Shown one piece after another: positions 8,266-17,255 of a stretch of 64,000 bases of DNA. Each line of letters opens with the position of its first letter. Positions within the stretch are counted from its first letter, which is position 1. The stretch is from Hymenobacter cellulosilyticus (lineage in GTDB: Bacteria; Bacteroidota; Bacteroidia; Cytophagales; Hymenobacteraceae): positions 5,508,501 to 5,572,500 of the forward strand of contig NZ_CP095046.1 in NCBI RefSeq assembly GCF_022919215.1. Reading direction: 5' to 3'. The position numbers were made by a program, and so were the translations under genes. Under the pieces are notes generated by a model. The model did not search any database and had not been told where the DNA came from. It saw nothing but the letters and a program-made list of their open reading frames with translations.

Positions 8266-11147
8266 GTGGCCCTGTCTACGCTGTCTATCCTGTCCGCATT
8301 CCGTCTTTTCTATCGTACCTGGGCACCTCTGTTGCTCGTTGTTGTGCTCGGGCTCGGCAGTACTGCCACGACCTGGGCGCAGCGCAGAACTAGGATTCCG
8401 GCCCCAGGCGGTATGCCCGGCTTAAGCGCCCCCGCGGGTGCAGGCCGCCCTTCTGCCTTAGGAGCCGATACCGTCCGCACCCGCCCTCTGGTAACGGCCA
8501 CCGATACCAGCCGCGCCGGCGACTCGCTGCGCGTTTCGGCCCGGCCCAAAGGCGACATTGAAACCACCATTAAATATTCGGCGACGGACTCGATTCGGTT
8601 CGAAGTGCAGAATAAAGTGGCGCGGCTGTACAATAAGTCGGACATCGACTACGGGGACATGGAGCTGAAGGCCCAGCGCATCACCATCGACTACAGCAAG
8701 AACCTGCTCACGGCCGAAGGCGCCGCCGATACAACCGGGAAGGTTACCGGCAAGCCCGTGTTCAAGGACGGTGGCGGCACTTATACGGCGGGCCGCATCA
8801 ACTACAACTTCAAAACCAAGCGCGGCAAGATTGCCGAGGCCGTAACCCAGCAGGGGAAGGCTACGTGCACGCCGAAACCATCAAGAAAAACGAGCTGAAC
8901 GAAATATTCGGCCGCAACGGGCGCTACACCACCTGCAACCTGGAAAACCCGCACTTCTTCATCAATGCCACCCGGATGAAGATGATTCCGAAGGAAAAGG
9001 TGGTTACCGGGCCCTTCAACATGGTTATCGGCGACATTCCCACGCCGCTGGGCTTTTTGTTTGGCTACTTCCCCACCCCGGGCAAAAGCCGGGCGTCGGG
9101 CCTGCTGTTTCCTACCTTCGGCCAAACGTCGGACCGGGGCTTTGCCCTGCGCAACGGCGGCTACTACTGGGTGGTCAACGACAACGTGGGCGTGCGCCTG
9201 ACCGGCGACATCTACTCGGGTATCGGCAACTCCTTTGGGGGCTACAACCTGATGGCCGAAACCCAGTACCTGAAGCGCTACTCCTACAATGGCCTGCTGA
9301 ACTTCTCCTACAGCGTGCGTCCGCCGGATATTATTCTGCCCTCGAACTCGATTAATACCAACCCGGAGTACCGCAAGCCCCGCTCGGCCCGCACGCTGTG
9401 GGTCAACTGGAACCACACGCCTACGCCCCGGCCCGGTGGCGGCCGGTTCTCGGCCAGCGTGGCGGCGGGCAGCCCCGACTTCAACCGGCAGAACAGTTAC
9501 GACCAGCGCCGGTACCTGGCGGCGGCCTTCAACTCGACCATTCAGTACTCGAAGACGATTCGCAACTCGCCGGTCAACTACAACGTGCAGCTCACCCAGA
9601 GCCAGAATACGAACGGGCTGATGACTTTTACCCTGCCCAGCGTGACGGTGGGCGTGGCCCGGCAGTACCCCTACGAATGGTTTGGCCTGACGCCCAAGGG
9701 CAAGTTCTACGAGCAGCTTTCCATCAGCTACGACCTACAGGCCCGCAATGAGCTCAGCAACCAGATTCCGGCCCGTACCCTGAATGGCCTGCCCCTGCTG
9801 GGTGGCACCAATGAGGGCAGCCAAATTCCGGTGCGTTTCTCCAACCTGCGGCCCTTCCTGCGCAACGCCCGCAACGGCATGCAGCACGACTTCCAGATTT
9901 CGCTGGGCAACTATCCGGTGCTCAAAAACATCATTCTGACGCCTTCGGTCCGGTATCGGCAGTATTGGTTTGGGCAGCGCCTTAGCTACGAATACAACGA
10001 AGTGGCCCGGGCCATCCGCATCGATACGGTACGGGGCTTCAATGTGGTGTCGGAACGCGCGGCAGGCCTGAGCTTGACGACCAACCTCTACGGCACGCTG
10101 GTACGCAAGGGCACGCACAAGATTCAGGCTATCCGCCACAAGCTTACCCCCAGCGTCAGCTACAGCTACTCACCCGACTACACCGGGCGCTCCAGCCTGA
10201 ACTGGGTTAACCCGGATCTTGGCAGCCTGACCAACGCTCAGGGCCAGTCGTACAACCAGCGTGACAGCCGGGGGCGCATCCTCAATCCGTTAAGCTTCTC
10301 CCGCTACAACAACTTTCTGTATTCAACACCGAATACGATCCGGGCCAGCGCAATTTCTTTCACCCTAAACAACCAGGTGGAAATGAAGGTGCGCAACAAC
10401 AACGACACGACCGGTACGACGCCCTTTGAGAAAGTCAGCCTGATTGATGGTCTGGACTTTAGTACGGCTTATAACATAGCCGCCGATTCCCTGAATCTCC
10501 AGCCCCTGTTTATGAACTTTCACACCCAGGTGGCCCGCAAGCTGAGTGTGAATGCCACTGCCAGCTTCTCCTTCTACCAGCGCGACTCTACCGGCCGCGA
10601 GCTGAACCGGTTCCTGCTGGAGCAGTCCAGCCGCCGCCTGGCCCGCCTGCAGACTGCCGACTTCTCCCTGAACTACCAGTTCAACCCTTCGCAGGGCAAG
10701 CGAAAGTCGACCGTAAAGCGGGATGTGGCCCCGACCAACACCCTGGGCTCCCCCAACCGTATCAATCCGTACGAGGAGTACGTGGACTTCGACATTCCCT
10801 GGGAGCTGACTTCCAGCTTTGCCATCAACTACACTGACCCCGGGCCCATTCCTTCCCGTGGCACTTACCTCCGGCCCCGCGCCATTGCCCGGGCTTCGCT
10901 GAACGTTACGGGCTCGGTAAAGCTGACGCCCAACTTCCGCTTTGGCTATACCACCAGCTACGACTTTATCAGCAAGCGGCCCGTGGCCCCTATGCTGGAT
11001 TTCTACCGGGACCTACACTGCTGGCAAATTTCGGGGACCTGGACGCCCTTCGGCGAATTCCGGGGCTACGGCGTGACGATTTCGGCCAAGTCGTCGTTGC
11101 TGCAGGACCTGAAGCTCAACCGCAACCGCAGCTTCTGGAACCGCTAA
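8266..11147 (+). CDS. lptD: LptD/OstA-like outer-membrane LPS assembly protein (frame broken)
   Basis: About 960 residues. GTG 8266 opens a signal peptide (LLLVVVLGLGSTATTWAQ). The N-terminal part holds an OstA/LptA-like beta-jellyroll (ITIDYSKNLLTAEGAADTTG) and the remainder is a large beta-barrel rich in aromatic/Asn strands, ending in a C-terminal sequence LLQDLKLNRNRSFWNR. The family inserts lipopolysaccharide into the outer leaflet. The frame is lost at GGGG 8853-8856; one added G restores QQGEGYVHAETIKKNELNE across the junction. Because this protein is normally essential in LPS-bearing cells, a sequencing error is more likely than a real break. Divergent from the amidase operon; a terminator follows. 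Confidence 0.85.
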
Positions 11148-11169
11148 TTCTGCTGTAACTACCTGCGCC

Positions 11170-11206
11170 GCCCGCCTCTTTTCACCAGGAGGCGGGCAGC
11201 TTTTTT
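11170..11206 (+). terminator. Intrinsic terminator after lptD
   Basis: Stem GCCCGCCTC / GAGGCGGGC followed by AGC and six T. Confidence 0.85.
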
Positions 11207-11342
11207 GTGGGGTACTCCCTAGCCGCTGCGCTTTGGGCAAACCAGGTAAGGGCGGCTGACCGGCACCCAAAGCGCTGGTTCTGCCAAAAAATCCGCAGCT
11301 TTGCCCTTATTCCTTTCCCTTCCGCTTTAGCAGTCCTCTCTG

Positions 11343-12158
11343 ATGTCGCAGCACAAAGAAGTTAAGCTCGTTACCACGCATCAACTCCTGGCCATGAAAC
11401 GGCGGGGCGAAAAGATTTCGATGCTTACCGCCTATGATTTCTCGATGGCCACCATCCTCGACGGGGCGGGCATCGATGTGCTGCTGGTCGGCGACTCGGC
11501 TTCTAACGTCATGGCCGGCCACGAAACGACGCTGCCCATCACCCTGGACCAGATGATTTACCATGCCCAGTCGGTGGTGCGGGCCGTAAAGCGGGCCCTG
11601 GTGGTGGTAGACATGCCATTTGGCTCGTACCAGGGCAATTCTTCGGAGGCGCTGCGCTCGGCCATCCGCATTATGAAGGAATCGGGCGGACACGCCATCA
11701 AGCTCGAAGGTGGTGCCGAAATCAAGGAGTCTATTACCCGGATTCTGACGGCTGGCATTCCTGTTATGGGCCACCTGGGCCTCACGCCCCAGAGCATCTA
11801 CAAGTTTGGCACCTACACCGTGCGGGCCAAGGAAGAAGCCGAAGCCCAGAAGCTTATCGAGGATGCCCAGCTGCTCCAAGACCTGGGCTGCTTTGCCTTG
11901 GTGCTCGAAAAGATTCCGTCGACCCTGGCCAAGCAAGTAGCCGAAAAGCTCTCTATTCCGGTTATCGGCATTGGGGCCGGCCCCAACGTGGACGGGCAGG
12001 TGCTGGTCGTGCACGACATGCTGGGCATTACCAAGGAGTTTAAGCCCCGCTTCCTGCGCCGCTACGCCGAGCTGGCCGACCTGATGCATGATGCCGTGAC
12101 GCGCTACGTGCAGGACGTGAAAAGTCATGACTTCCCCAGCGCCGAGGAAGCCTACTAA
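11343..12158 (+). CDS. panB: 3-methyl-2-oxobutanoate hydroxymethyltransferase
   Basis: 271 residues, full length for PanB. It adds a hydroxymethyl group from 5,10-methylene-tetrahydrofolate to 2-oxoisovalerate, the first committed step to pantothenate and coenzyme A, in the cytoplasm. The TIM-barrel signatures are present: [38 protein letters not shown] with the metal-binding Asp, [29 protein letters not shown] and [21 protein letters not shown] 11343 is the first start after the lptD terminator. A pseudouridine synthase gene follows 34 bases later on the same strand. Confidence 0.95.
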   Translation: MSQHKEVKLVTTHQLLAMKRRGEKISMLTAYDFSMATILDGAGIDVLLVGDSASNVMAGHETTLPITLDQMIYHAQSVVRAVKRALVVVDMPFGSYQGNSSEALRSAIRIMKESGGHAIKLEGGAEIKESITRILTAGIPVMGHLGLTPQSIYKFGTYTVRAKEEAEAQKLIEDAQLLQDLGCFALVLEKIPSTLAKQVAEKLSIPVIGIGAGPNVDGQVLVVHDMLGITKEFKPRFLRRYAELADLMHDAVTRYVQDVKSHDFPSAEEAY

Positions 12159-12192
12159 CCGCTGCTAACCGTCTGCCGCTTACCTTTACCGC

Positions 12193-12906
12193 GTGAATCG
12201 TCCTAATATCTGGTCGGAGCAGAAAGAAATTCTGTTCGAAGACAACCACCTGCTTATCCTCAACAAGCCCGCCGGCGTGCTCGTGCAAGGCGACAACACC
12301 GGGGATGAGCCGCTGTCGGTGAAAGCTGCCGAATACCTCCGGTTTAAATACAAAAAGCCCGGGGCGGCCTTCGTGGGCGTGGCCCACCGTCTCGACCGGC
12401 CCGTGAGCGGCGTCGTGGCCCTGGCCAAAACCAGCAAGGCTCTGAGCCGGCTAAACGAAATGTTTCGGGACAATAAGGTGCATAAAACCTACTGGGCCCT
12501 GGTAGGCAAGTGCCCCGAGCCTAATAGCGGCCACCTCACCCACTGGCTGGTGAAAGACCCAATTCGCAACGTGACCAAGGCCTACCCCAAAATGCACCCT
12601 CAGGGCCTGAAAGCGGATTTGGATTACCAGGTGCTGGGCCAGGCCGGCAACCGTTTTCTGATTCAGGTGAATCCTATTACCGGCCGCCCCCACCAGATTC
12701 GGGTGCAGCTGGCCACGGGCCTGGGCACGCCCATCGTCGGCGACGTGAAGTACGGTTTCCTGGCTCCCCTGCCCGACGTGAGCATTGCCCTGCACGCCCG
12801 GCAGCTGGAGTTTGAACACCCGGTTACGAAAGAGGCTATGTGCTTCCGGGCCCCGGTGCCGGAAATGGCCCACTGGGAGGCTGCCCAAACCTTCTACACC
12901 GTCTAG
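12193..12906 (+). CDS. RluA-family pseudouridine synthase
   Basis: 237 residues starting at GTG 12193; TACCTTTA immediately upstream resembles a -7 element, so the message may be nearly leaderless. The catalytic motif AHRLDRPVSGVV contains the Asp that attacks the uridine; HKTYWALV, NPITGRPHQIRVQLA and IVGDVKYG are the other family motifs. There is no N-terminal S4 domain, so it resembles the short RluA/RluC-like or TruC-like forms. It isomerises uridine to pseudouridine in rRNA or tRNA; the target position cannot be told from sequence. Confidence 0.9.
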   Translation: MNRPNIWSEQKEILFEDNHLLILNKPAGVLVQGDNTGDEPLSVKAAEYLRFKYKKPGAAFVGVAHRLDRPVSGVVALAKTSKALSRLNEMFRDNKVHKTYWALVGKCPEPNSGHLTHWLVKDPIRNVTKAYPKMHPQGLKADLDYQVLGQAGNRFLIQVNPITGRPHQIRVQLATGLGTPIVGDVKYGFLAPLPDVSIALHARQLEFEHPVTKEAMCFRAPVPEMAHWEAAQTFYTV

Positions 12907-13004
12907 AAGTTTGTGCTTTAGCTGGACTCAACAGGTCCGGCGGTGCTTACCCCGCGGCACTTGCGGCCGGCCTGAATAAGATTTTGGCGTTTTAGGTCAA
13001 ATAA

Positions 13005-13035
13005 TTGACCGCCCGTCAGCGTGGCCGTAGGTTTG
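13005..13035 (+). promoter_or_regulatory. Promoter of the desaturase gene
   Basis: TTG at 13005-13007 and TAGGTTTG at 13028-13035, separated by 20 bases, fit the Bacteroidota consensus. It lies in an otherwise featureless 218-base gap. Confidence 0.6.
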
Positions 13036-13124
13036 TATTGGCAAATGTGAACTTATAGCCAACCGTTGGGTTTGTGCGGGCAGTTTGCTGCCGACTTCTA
13101 GAGCGTCCCTAATTTTTCTGGCCC

Positions 13125-13883
13125 ATGCCGATACTCATTTTCTTTGTAGCGCACTACTACCTGTCGCTCTTCACGCAGACGTTCTATCTGCACCGCTACG
13201 CCGCCCACAAGATGTTCACGATGAACAAATTCTGGGAGCGGTTCTTCTTCCTGTTCACCTACATCTGTCAGGGTTCGTCGTTTTTGTCGCCGCGGGCGTA
13301 CGCGCTGCTGCACCGCATGCACCACGCCTACTCCGACACGGAAATGGATCCGCATTCGCCCCTGTTCTCGTCGAATGCCTTCAGCATGATGTGGAAGACC
13401 AAGAACATCTACAACGACGTGCTGAACCGCAACTACGCCGCCGCCGAGCGTTTCGAGGGCGACTACCCCGAGTGGTCGTTGATTGAGAACATCGGCGACA
13501 AATGGTACTCCCGCGTGGGCTGGGGCACGCTCTACGTGCTCTTCTACGTGCAGTTTGCTACCGCCTGGTGGATGTACCTGCTGCTCCCGATTCACTTCCT
13601 GATGGGCCCCATTCACGGTGCCATTGTCAACTGGGGCGGCCACAAGTATGGCTACCAGAACTTCGACAACCACGACCACAGCAAGAACACCCTGGCCCTG
13701 GACTTCTTGGCTTTCGGCGAGCTGTTCCAGAACAACCACCACAAGCTGCCCATGCGCGTCAACTTTGGTGTGAAGTGGTGGGAATTCGACCCAACCTACT
13801 CGGTTATCTGGACCTTAGATAAGGCTGGTATCATCAAGATCAAGCGCAAAGTAACCGCTCAGAAGATGAAAGCCGCCGCTTAA
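13125..13883 (+). CDS. Fatty-acid (acyl-CoA type) desaturase
   Basis: 252 residues. A membrane-bound di-iron desaturase that introduces a double bond into acyl chains, using oxygen. The three histidine boxes are intact: HRYAAH (residues 23-28), HRMHH in the second quarter and NNHHK near the C-terminus; an additional NHDH segment precedes the third. Hydrophobic segments flank the boxes. It is shorter than eukaryotic stearoyl-CoA desaturases but has the usual length for bacterial ones. Monocistronic by context: it has its own promoter and a terminator hairpin behind it. It probably adjusts membrane fluidity. Confidence 0.9.
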   Translation: MPILIFFVAHYYLSLFTQTFYLHRYAAHKMFTMNKFWERFFFLFTYICQGSSFLSPRAYALLHRMHHAYSDTEMDPHSPLFSSNAFSMMWKTKNIYNDVLNRNYAAAERFEGDYPEWSLIENIGDKWYSRVGWGTLYVLFYVQFATAWWMYLLLPIHFLMGPIHGAIVNWGGHKYGYQNFDNHDHSKNTLALDFLAFGELFQNNHHKLPMRVNFGVKWWEFDPTYSVIWTLDKAGIIKIKRKVTAQKMKAAA

Positions 13884-13949
13884 GTGGTGAGGTTGCAAAA
13901 GGGCAAATGGTGAATTTACCTTATAGCCTTTTCTAGCAGCAACATAGTT

Positions 13950-13989
13950 CGAGTCCCTCTAGTCTAGGCTGGCGGGACTCGTTTCTTTT
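13950..13989 (+). terminator. Hairpin terminator after desaturase
   Basis: Stem CGAGTCCC / GGGACTCG (13950-13957, 13974-13981) followed by TTTCTTTT. Confidence 0.65.
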
Positions 13990-14048
13990 CTATAGTTGGG
14001 ACGTTTCCTCTGACCACATAGAAGCATTCGAAACTATATACTGCACAA

Positions 14049-14078
14049 TCACAACTTCACCTTTCACAACTTCACCTT
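14049..14078. repeat. Tandem 15-bp direct repeat just upstream of the rpsP promoter
   Basis: TCACAACTTCACCTT occurs twice without a gap (14049-14063, 14064-14078). A related but inverted unit run (GGTGAGGTTG, AAATGGTGAA) lies at about 13886-13914, so the pair resembles the inverted arrangements at 6085 and 55279. Confidence 0.55.
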
Positions 14079-14084
14079 TTCCCT

Positions 14085-14092
14085 TACCTTTG
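14085..14092 (+). promoter_or_regulatory. -7 element for the rpsP operon
   Basis: TACCTTTG, 52 bases before the rpsP ATG; it matches TAnnTTTG. Confidence 0.6.
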
Positions 14093-14144
14093 CACCTCAT
14101 TTTCAACCAGACGCACGAGTTGCGTCGCTTAACCAACCCGGTTT

Positions 14145-14690
14145 ATGGCAGTTAAAATCCGCCTCGCCCGTCGTGGCCGTAAAAAGGCCGCTCAATTCGA
14201 TATCGTAGTAGCTGACGCCCGTGCTCCCCGCGACGGCCGTTTCATCGAGAAAATCGGTACCTACGACCCCAACACCAACCCTGCTTCCATCAACTTCGAC
14301 GGCGACAAAGCTTTCGACTGGATCATGAAAGGTGCCCAGCCCACCGATACGGTGCGTGCTATGCTCTCTTACCGTGGTGTACTGTACCGCAAGCACCTGC
14401 AGCTGGGTGTTATCAAAGGTGCCATTTCGCAAGACGTAGCCGACGAGCGTTTCACTGCCTGGAAAGAGCAGAAAGACGCCAAAATCGAAGGCAAGCGCAC
14501 TTCGCTGGGCTCTGCTAAGGACGAAGCCCGCAAGGCTGCTCTGGCTGCTGAGACCAAAGTTAAAGAGGCTCGCGCCGAAGCGCTGCGTATCAAGAATACG
14601 CCCGTAGCTGCCCCCGCTGCTGAAGCTGCCGAAGGTGAAACGACCGAGGCTGCTGCTTCGACCGAAGGCACCGAGGAAGCCGGCGCCTAA
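14145..14690 (+). CDS. rpsP: 30S ribosomal protein S16 with long C-terminal tail
   Basis: The first 85 or so residues are classic S16 ([20 protein letters not shown], then [16 protein letters not shown]). S16 is a 30S assembly protein that binds 16S rRNA. At 181 residues it is about twice the standard length: a Lys/Glu/Ala-rich helical extension runs from about 100 and ends in an acidic, low-complexity tail ([19 protein letters not shown]). Long S16 tails are common in Bacteroidota. First gene of the block with rimM and trmD; a 14-bp hairpin separates it from rimM. Confidence 0.96.
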   Translation: MAVKIRLARRGRKKAAQFDIVVADARAPRDGRFIEKIGTYDPNTNPASINFDGDKAFDWIMKGAQPTDTVRAMLSYRGVLYRKHLQLGVIKGAISQDVADERFTAWKEQKDAKIEGKRTSLGSAKDEARKAALAAETKVKEARAEALRIKNTPVAAPAAEAAEGETTEAAASTEGTEEAGA

Positions 14691-14706
14691 GCGCTAGCCC
14701 AGAGTC

Positions 14707-14763
14707 AGGGAGTTTGGAAGGGTGGTGCTCCTGCAGCGCCGCTTCCAGACTCCCTACTTTTTT
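14707..14763 (+). terminator. Hairpin with T run between rpsP and rimM
   Basis: A 14-bp stem (AGGGAGTTTGGAAG with CTTCCAGACTCCCT, one G-U) is followed by ACTTTTTT. It is a terminator or attenuator that would lower rimM-trmD expression relative to rpsP. Confidence 0.65.
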
Positions 14764-14785
14764 GACCTTACTTCTCCCTTTTCGC

Positions 14786-15399
14786 ATGACTATCGACGAC
14801 TGCTACCTGCTGGGCTCCCTGGGCAAAACGCACGGCCTGAAAGGCTTTGTAGTAGCCTTTATGGACGTGGCCGATCTGGATGAGTACCGGAGCCTGAAAT
14901 CGGTGTACCTGGAGTTGCCCGGCAAACCTGGCAAGCTCGTGGAGTACGGCGTGGACAAGCTCCAGCCCCAGGCCGACGACCGGGCCCTGCTCAAGCTTAC
15001 TGGCATCGACACGATAGAGGCTGCCGAGCCCCTGCGCAACGCCAAGCTTTACCGCCCGCTGGCCGAGCTGCCCGAGCTGGAAGACGACCAGTTCTACTTC
15101 CACGACGTGATTGGCTACACCGTAGTTGATGCCGTATTGGGCGAGCTGGGCACCGTGGAAACCTTCTACGAGATGCCCCAGCAGGATTTGATGGGCATGC
15201 GCTACAAGGGCAAGGAAGTATTGGTGCCGGTGGTGGACGAGCTGGTTTCCCGTGCCGACCAGGCAGAGAAAAAGCTTTACGTGAATCTGCCTGAGGGCTT
15301 GCTTGACGTGTACCTGAGCCCAGCTTCCGGGAGCGGGACGAGCCCGACGAATTCGACGGGCCCGAAACTGAGGACGAGGAGCCGGCGGACCAGAAGTAA
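14786..15399 (+). CDS. rimM: 16S rRNA processing protein RimM (frame broken near C-terminus)
   Basis: RimM helps maturation of the 30S head domain and binds S19. From ATG 14786 the N-terminal barrel has the family start YLLGSLGKTHGLKGFVVAF, and the PRC-barrel half has YFHDVIGYTVVDAVLGELGT and VPVVDELV. The frame is lost at CCC 15319-15321. One added C converts a Ser/Thr/Arg tail into SFREREPDEFDGPETEDEEP and a stop at 15399, four bases before trmD, for a length of about 204 residues including an acidic tail. Confidence 0.9.
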
Positions 15400-15402
15400 G
15401 CT

Positions 15403-16080
15403 ATGCGCCTCGACATCGTCACCTGCCAGCCTGAATTGCTGACCAGCCCTTTCGCCGTTTCCATTGTGAAGCGGGCCCAGGAGAAAGGACTGGCCGAAAT
15501 TCACGTGCACGACCTGCGGCGCTACGCCATCAACAAGCACGGGCAGATTGACGACTACGTCTTTGGCGGCGGAGCCGGTATGGTCCTGCGGGTAGAGCCC
15601 ATTGCCGCTTGCTTCGACGAGCTGTTGGCCCAACGCAGCTACGATGCCGTCATCTACATGACACCCGACGGCGAGACGCTGCGTCAGCCGCTGGTTAACC
15701 GGCTTTCCCTGGCTGGCAACCTGCTCATTCTCTGCGGCCATTATAAGGGCGTGGATGAGCGGATTCGCAAGGCCTACATCACCCACGAAATCAGCGTGGG
15801 CGACTACGTGCTGAGCGGAGGCGAGTTAGGCGCAGCTATTCTGGTAGACGCCGTGGTACGGCTCTTGCCGGGCGTGCTCGGCAACGAGGAATCAGCCCTG
15901 AGCGACTCGTTTCAGGACAACCTGCTGGCCCCACCCGTGTACACCCGACCCGCGGAATGGCGGGGCGAAAAGGTGCCCGATATTCTGCTCTCCGGCAACA
16001 CGCCGCTGGTAGAGACCTGGCGCCACGAACAAGCCGTGGAACGGACGCGTCAGCGCCGCCCCGACTTACTGGCAGAATAA
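15403..16080 (+). CDS. trmD: tRNA (guanine-N1)-methyltransferase
   Basis: 225 residues, full length. It methylates G37 of tRNAs that read CNN codons and so prevents +1 frameshifting. The trefoil-knot SAM site is clear: [30 protein letters not shown] and [20 protein letters not shown] 15403 follows the corrected rimM stop by three bases, in the widely conserved rpsP-rimM-trmD-rplS order. Confidence 0.96.
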   Translation: MRLDIVTCQPELLTSPFAVSIVKRAQEKGLAEIHVHDLRRYAINKHGQIDDYVFGGGAGMVLRVEPIAACFDELLAQRSYDAVIYMTPDGETLRQPLVNRLSLAGNLLILCGHYKGVDERIRKAYITHEISVGDYVLSGGELGAAILVDAVVRLLPGVLGNEESALSDSFQDNLLAPPVYTRPAEWRGEKVPDILLSGNTPLVETWRHEQAVERTRQRRPDLLAE

Positions 16081-16171
16081 ATTTGTTAAGTGGTTAATGA
16101 GCTGAATGTTGGTTTTTGCGCCGTAAAGCCTTCCGCAGCTCCATAATCCACTACTGAACAATTTCTGCCAT

Positions 16172-16202
16172 TTGTAATCATCAAAACAGAGCGCTATATT
16201 TG
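16172..16202 (+). promoter_or_regulatory. Promoter of rplS
   Basis: TTG 16172-16174 and TATATTTG 16195-16202 with a 20-base spacer: a strong match. rplS is therefore transcribed on its own as well as possibly from the rpsP promoter. Confidence 0.7.
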
Positions 16203-16262
16203 CGCCTCTTTAAGCGAAACCCCTTGGGCGGCGGCGCCGTCCTTTTTCAAGTTTTTCCAGCC

Positions 16263-16619
16263 ATGAGCGTATTACTCGATTTTATCCAGCAGGAGTCCCA
16301 GGAGCGCCGCGCCAGCTTCCCTGTTTTCGCCGCCGGCGACACCGTTAACGTCCACGTGAAAATTCGCGAGGGCAACAAGGAGCGTATTCAGCAGTTCCAG
16401 GGTGTTGTTATCCAGCGCAAAAACGCCAGCACCAACGGCGAAACCTTCACTGTGCGCAAAATCTCGAACCAGATCGGTACCGAGCGTATTTTCCCTTTGC
16501 TGTCGCCCAACATCGACAAGATCGAGCTGGTGCGTCGCGGCAAAGTACGTCGCGCTCGTCTGTTCTACCTGCGTGGCCTGTCGGGCAAAGCTGCCAAAAT
16601 CAAAGAGCGTCGCGGTTAA
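16263..16619 (+). CDS. rplS: 50S ribosomal protein L19
   Basis: 118 residues from ATG 16263 (the frame stays open to 16200, but the promoter at 16172-16202 excludes that start). L19 sits at the 30S-50S interface. Motifs: [54 protein letters not shown] and [21 protein letters not shown] strong terminator follows. Confidence 0.97.
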   Translation: MSVLLDFIQQESQERRASFPVFAAGDTVNVHVKIREGNKERIQQFQGVVIQRKNASTNGETFTVRKISNQIGTERIFPLLSPNIDKIELVRRGKVRRARLFYLRGLSGKAAKIKERRG

Positions 16620-16642
16620 TCCCGCTTCTCTTTAGAAGTACA

Positions 16643-16676
16643 AAAGCCGGCTCCTGTGAAAGGAGCCGGCTTTTTT
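16643..16676 (+). terminator. Intrinsic terminator after rplS
   Basis: Stem AAGCCGGCTCCT / AGGAGCCGGCTT followed by T. Confidence 0.88.
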
Positions 16677-16705
16677 GCGTTTAAGCTGATTCAGTAACAG
16701 CTGGT

Positions 16706-17110
16706 TTAGCTGTTCGGCTGGTTGTTATTCTGCAGATCCTGCTCAGCGCTGGTCTGGGTGTGTTGCACTTGCTTGGCAGCAGCCAGCAGGGCCTCCCCGA
16801 GCTGCTCTACGCGAGGCTTGGTGTTACCGTCGGCAAACACGGCAGACTTGATGGTGTTTTCGCCGAGGCGGCCCAGCAGGCGGCCAATAACGTTTTTATC
16901 GTAGGTGCCCGAGCCGAAGTGGGCTTTCAGCTCCTGAAGGTCCACGATGAGCTGGTGCAGCTCGGGGTTGTCGACATCTTTGAGGTCCTGAATCCAGCGT
17001 TGCAGCACGTTGTCGAACCCGGCGTGGGAGGCTACTTCCTGTAGGTTGCCGGTGAGCATGCCCGTAGCAGCATCGAGGTGGACTTGGTGTTGCACTTCTT
17101 TCTTTTCCAT
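16706..17110 (-). CDS. Conserved hypothetical helical protein
   Basis: 134 residues if translation begins at ATG 17110 (MEKKEVQHQVHLDAATGMLT). The frame stays open upstream to 17290 but that part looks non-coding and overlaps the M1 peptidase start. It is soluble, mostly helical, with no signal peptide and no motif I recognise; the C-terminus is Gln/Asn-rich (EQDLQNNNQPNS). It is transcribed towards the rplS terminator, which has A/T tracts on both sides and may serve both genes. Convergent with rplS and divergent from the peptidase gene. Confidence 0.6.
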   Translation of the reverse strand: MEKKEVQHQVHLDAATGMLTGNLQEVASHAGFDNVLQRWIQDLKDVDNPELHQLIVDLQELKAHFGSGTYDKNVIGRLLGRLGENTIKSAVFADGNTKPRVEQLGEALLAAAKQVQHTQTSAEQDLQNNNQPNS

Positions 17111-17255
17111 GGTAGCGGGGGTTTTGGCGGTAAGGTTGTCGCGGTACTTTGGCTGTGTAAACGGGCTCCTGCCGATGAGGTTATCTGCGGCGCAGCTTTT
17201 CCGGCCCCGAAAACGTACTTTCGCTACCGATTCCTTTCTACCCTGCTCTCCTTTC

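Noticed and set aside
8821..8900. Programmed frameshifting in lptD and other broken genes
   Set aside because: No consistent slippery heptamer, stimulator or conserved position; the only common factor is a short homopolymer, and the direction is always the same.
13940..13990. tRNA T-arm-like sequence (GTTCGAGTCCC)
   Set aside because: No T-stem partner, anticodon arm or CCA end around it; it is one side of the terminator stem after the desaturase gene.
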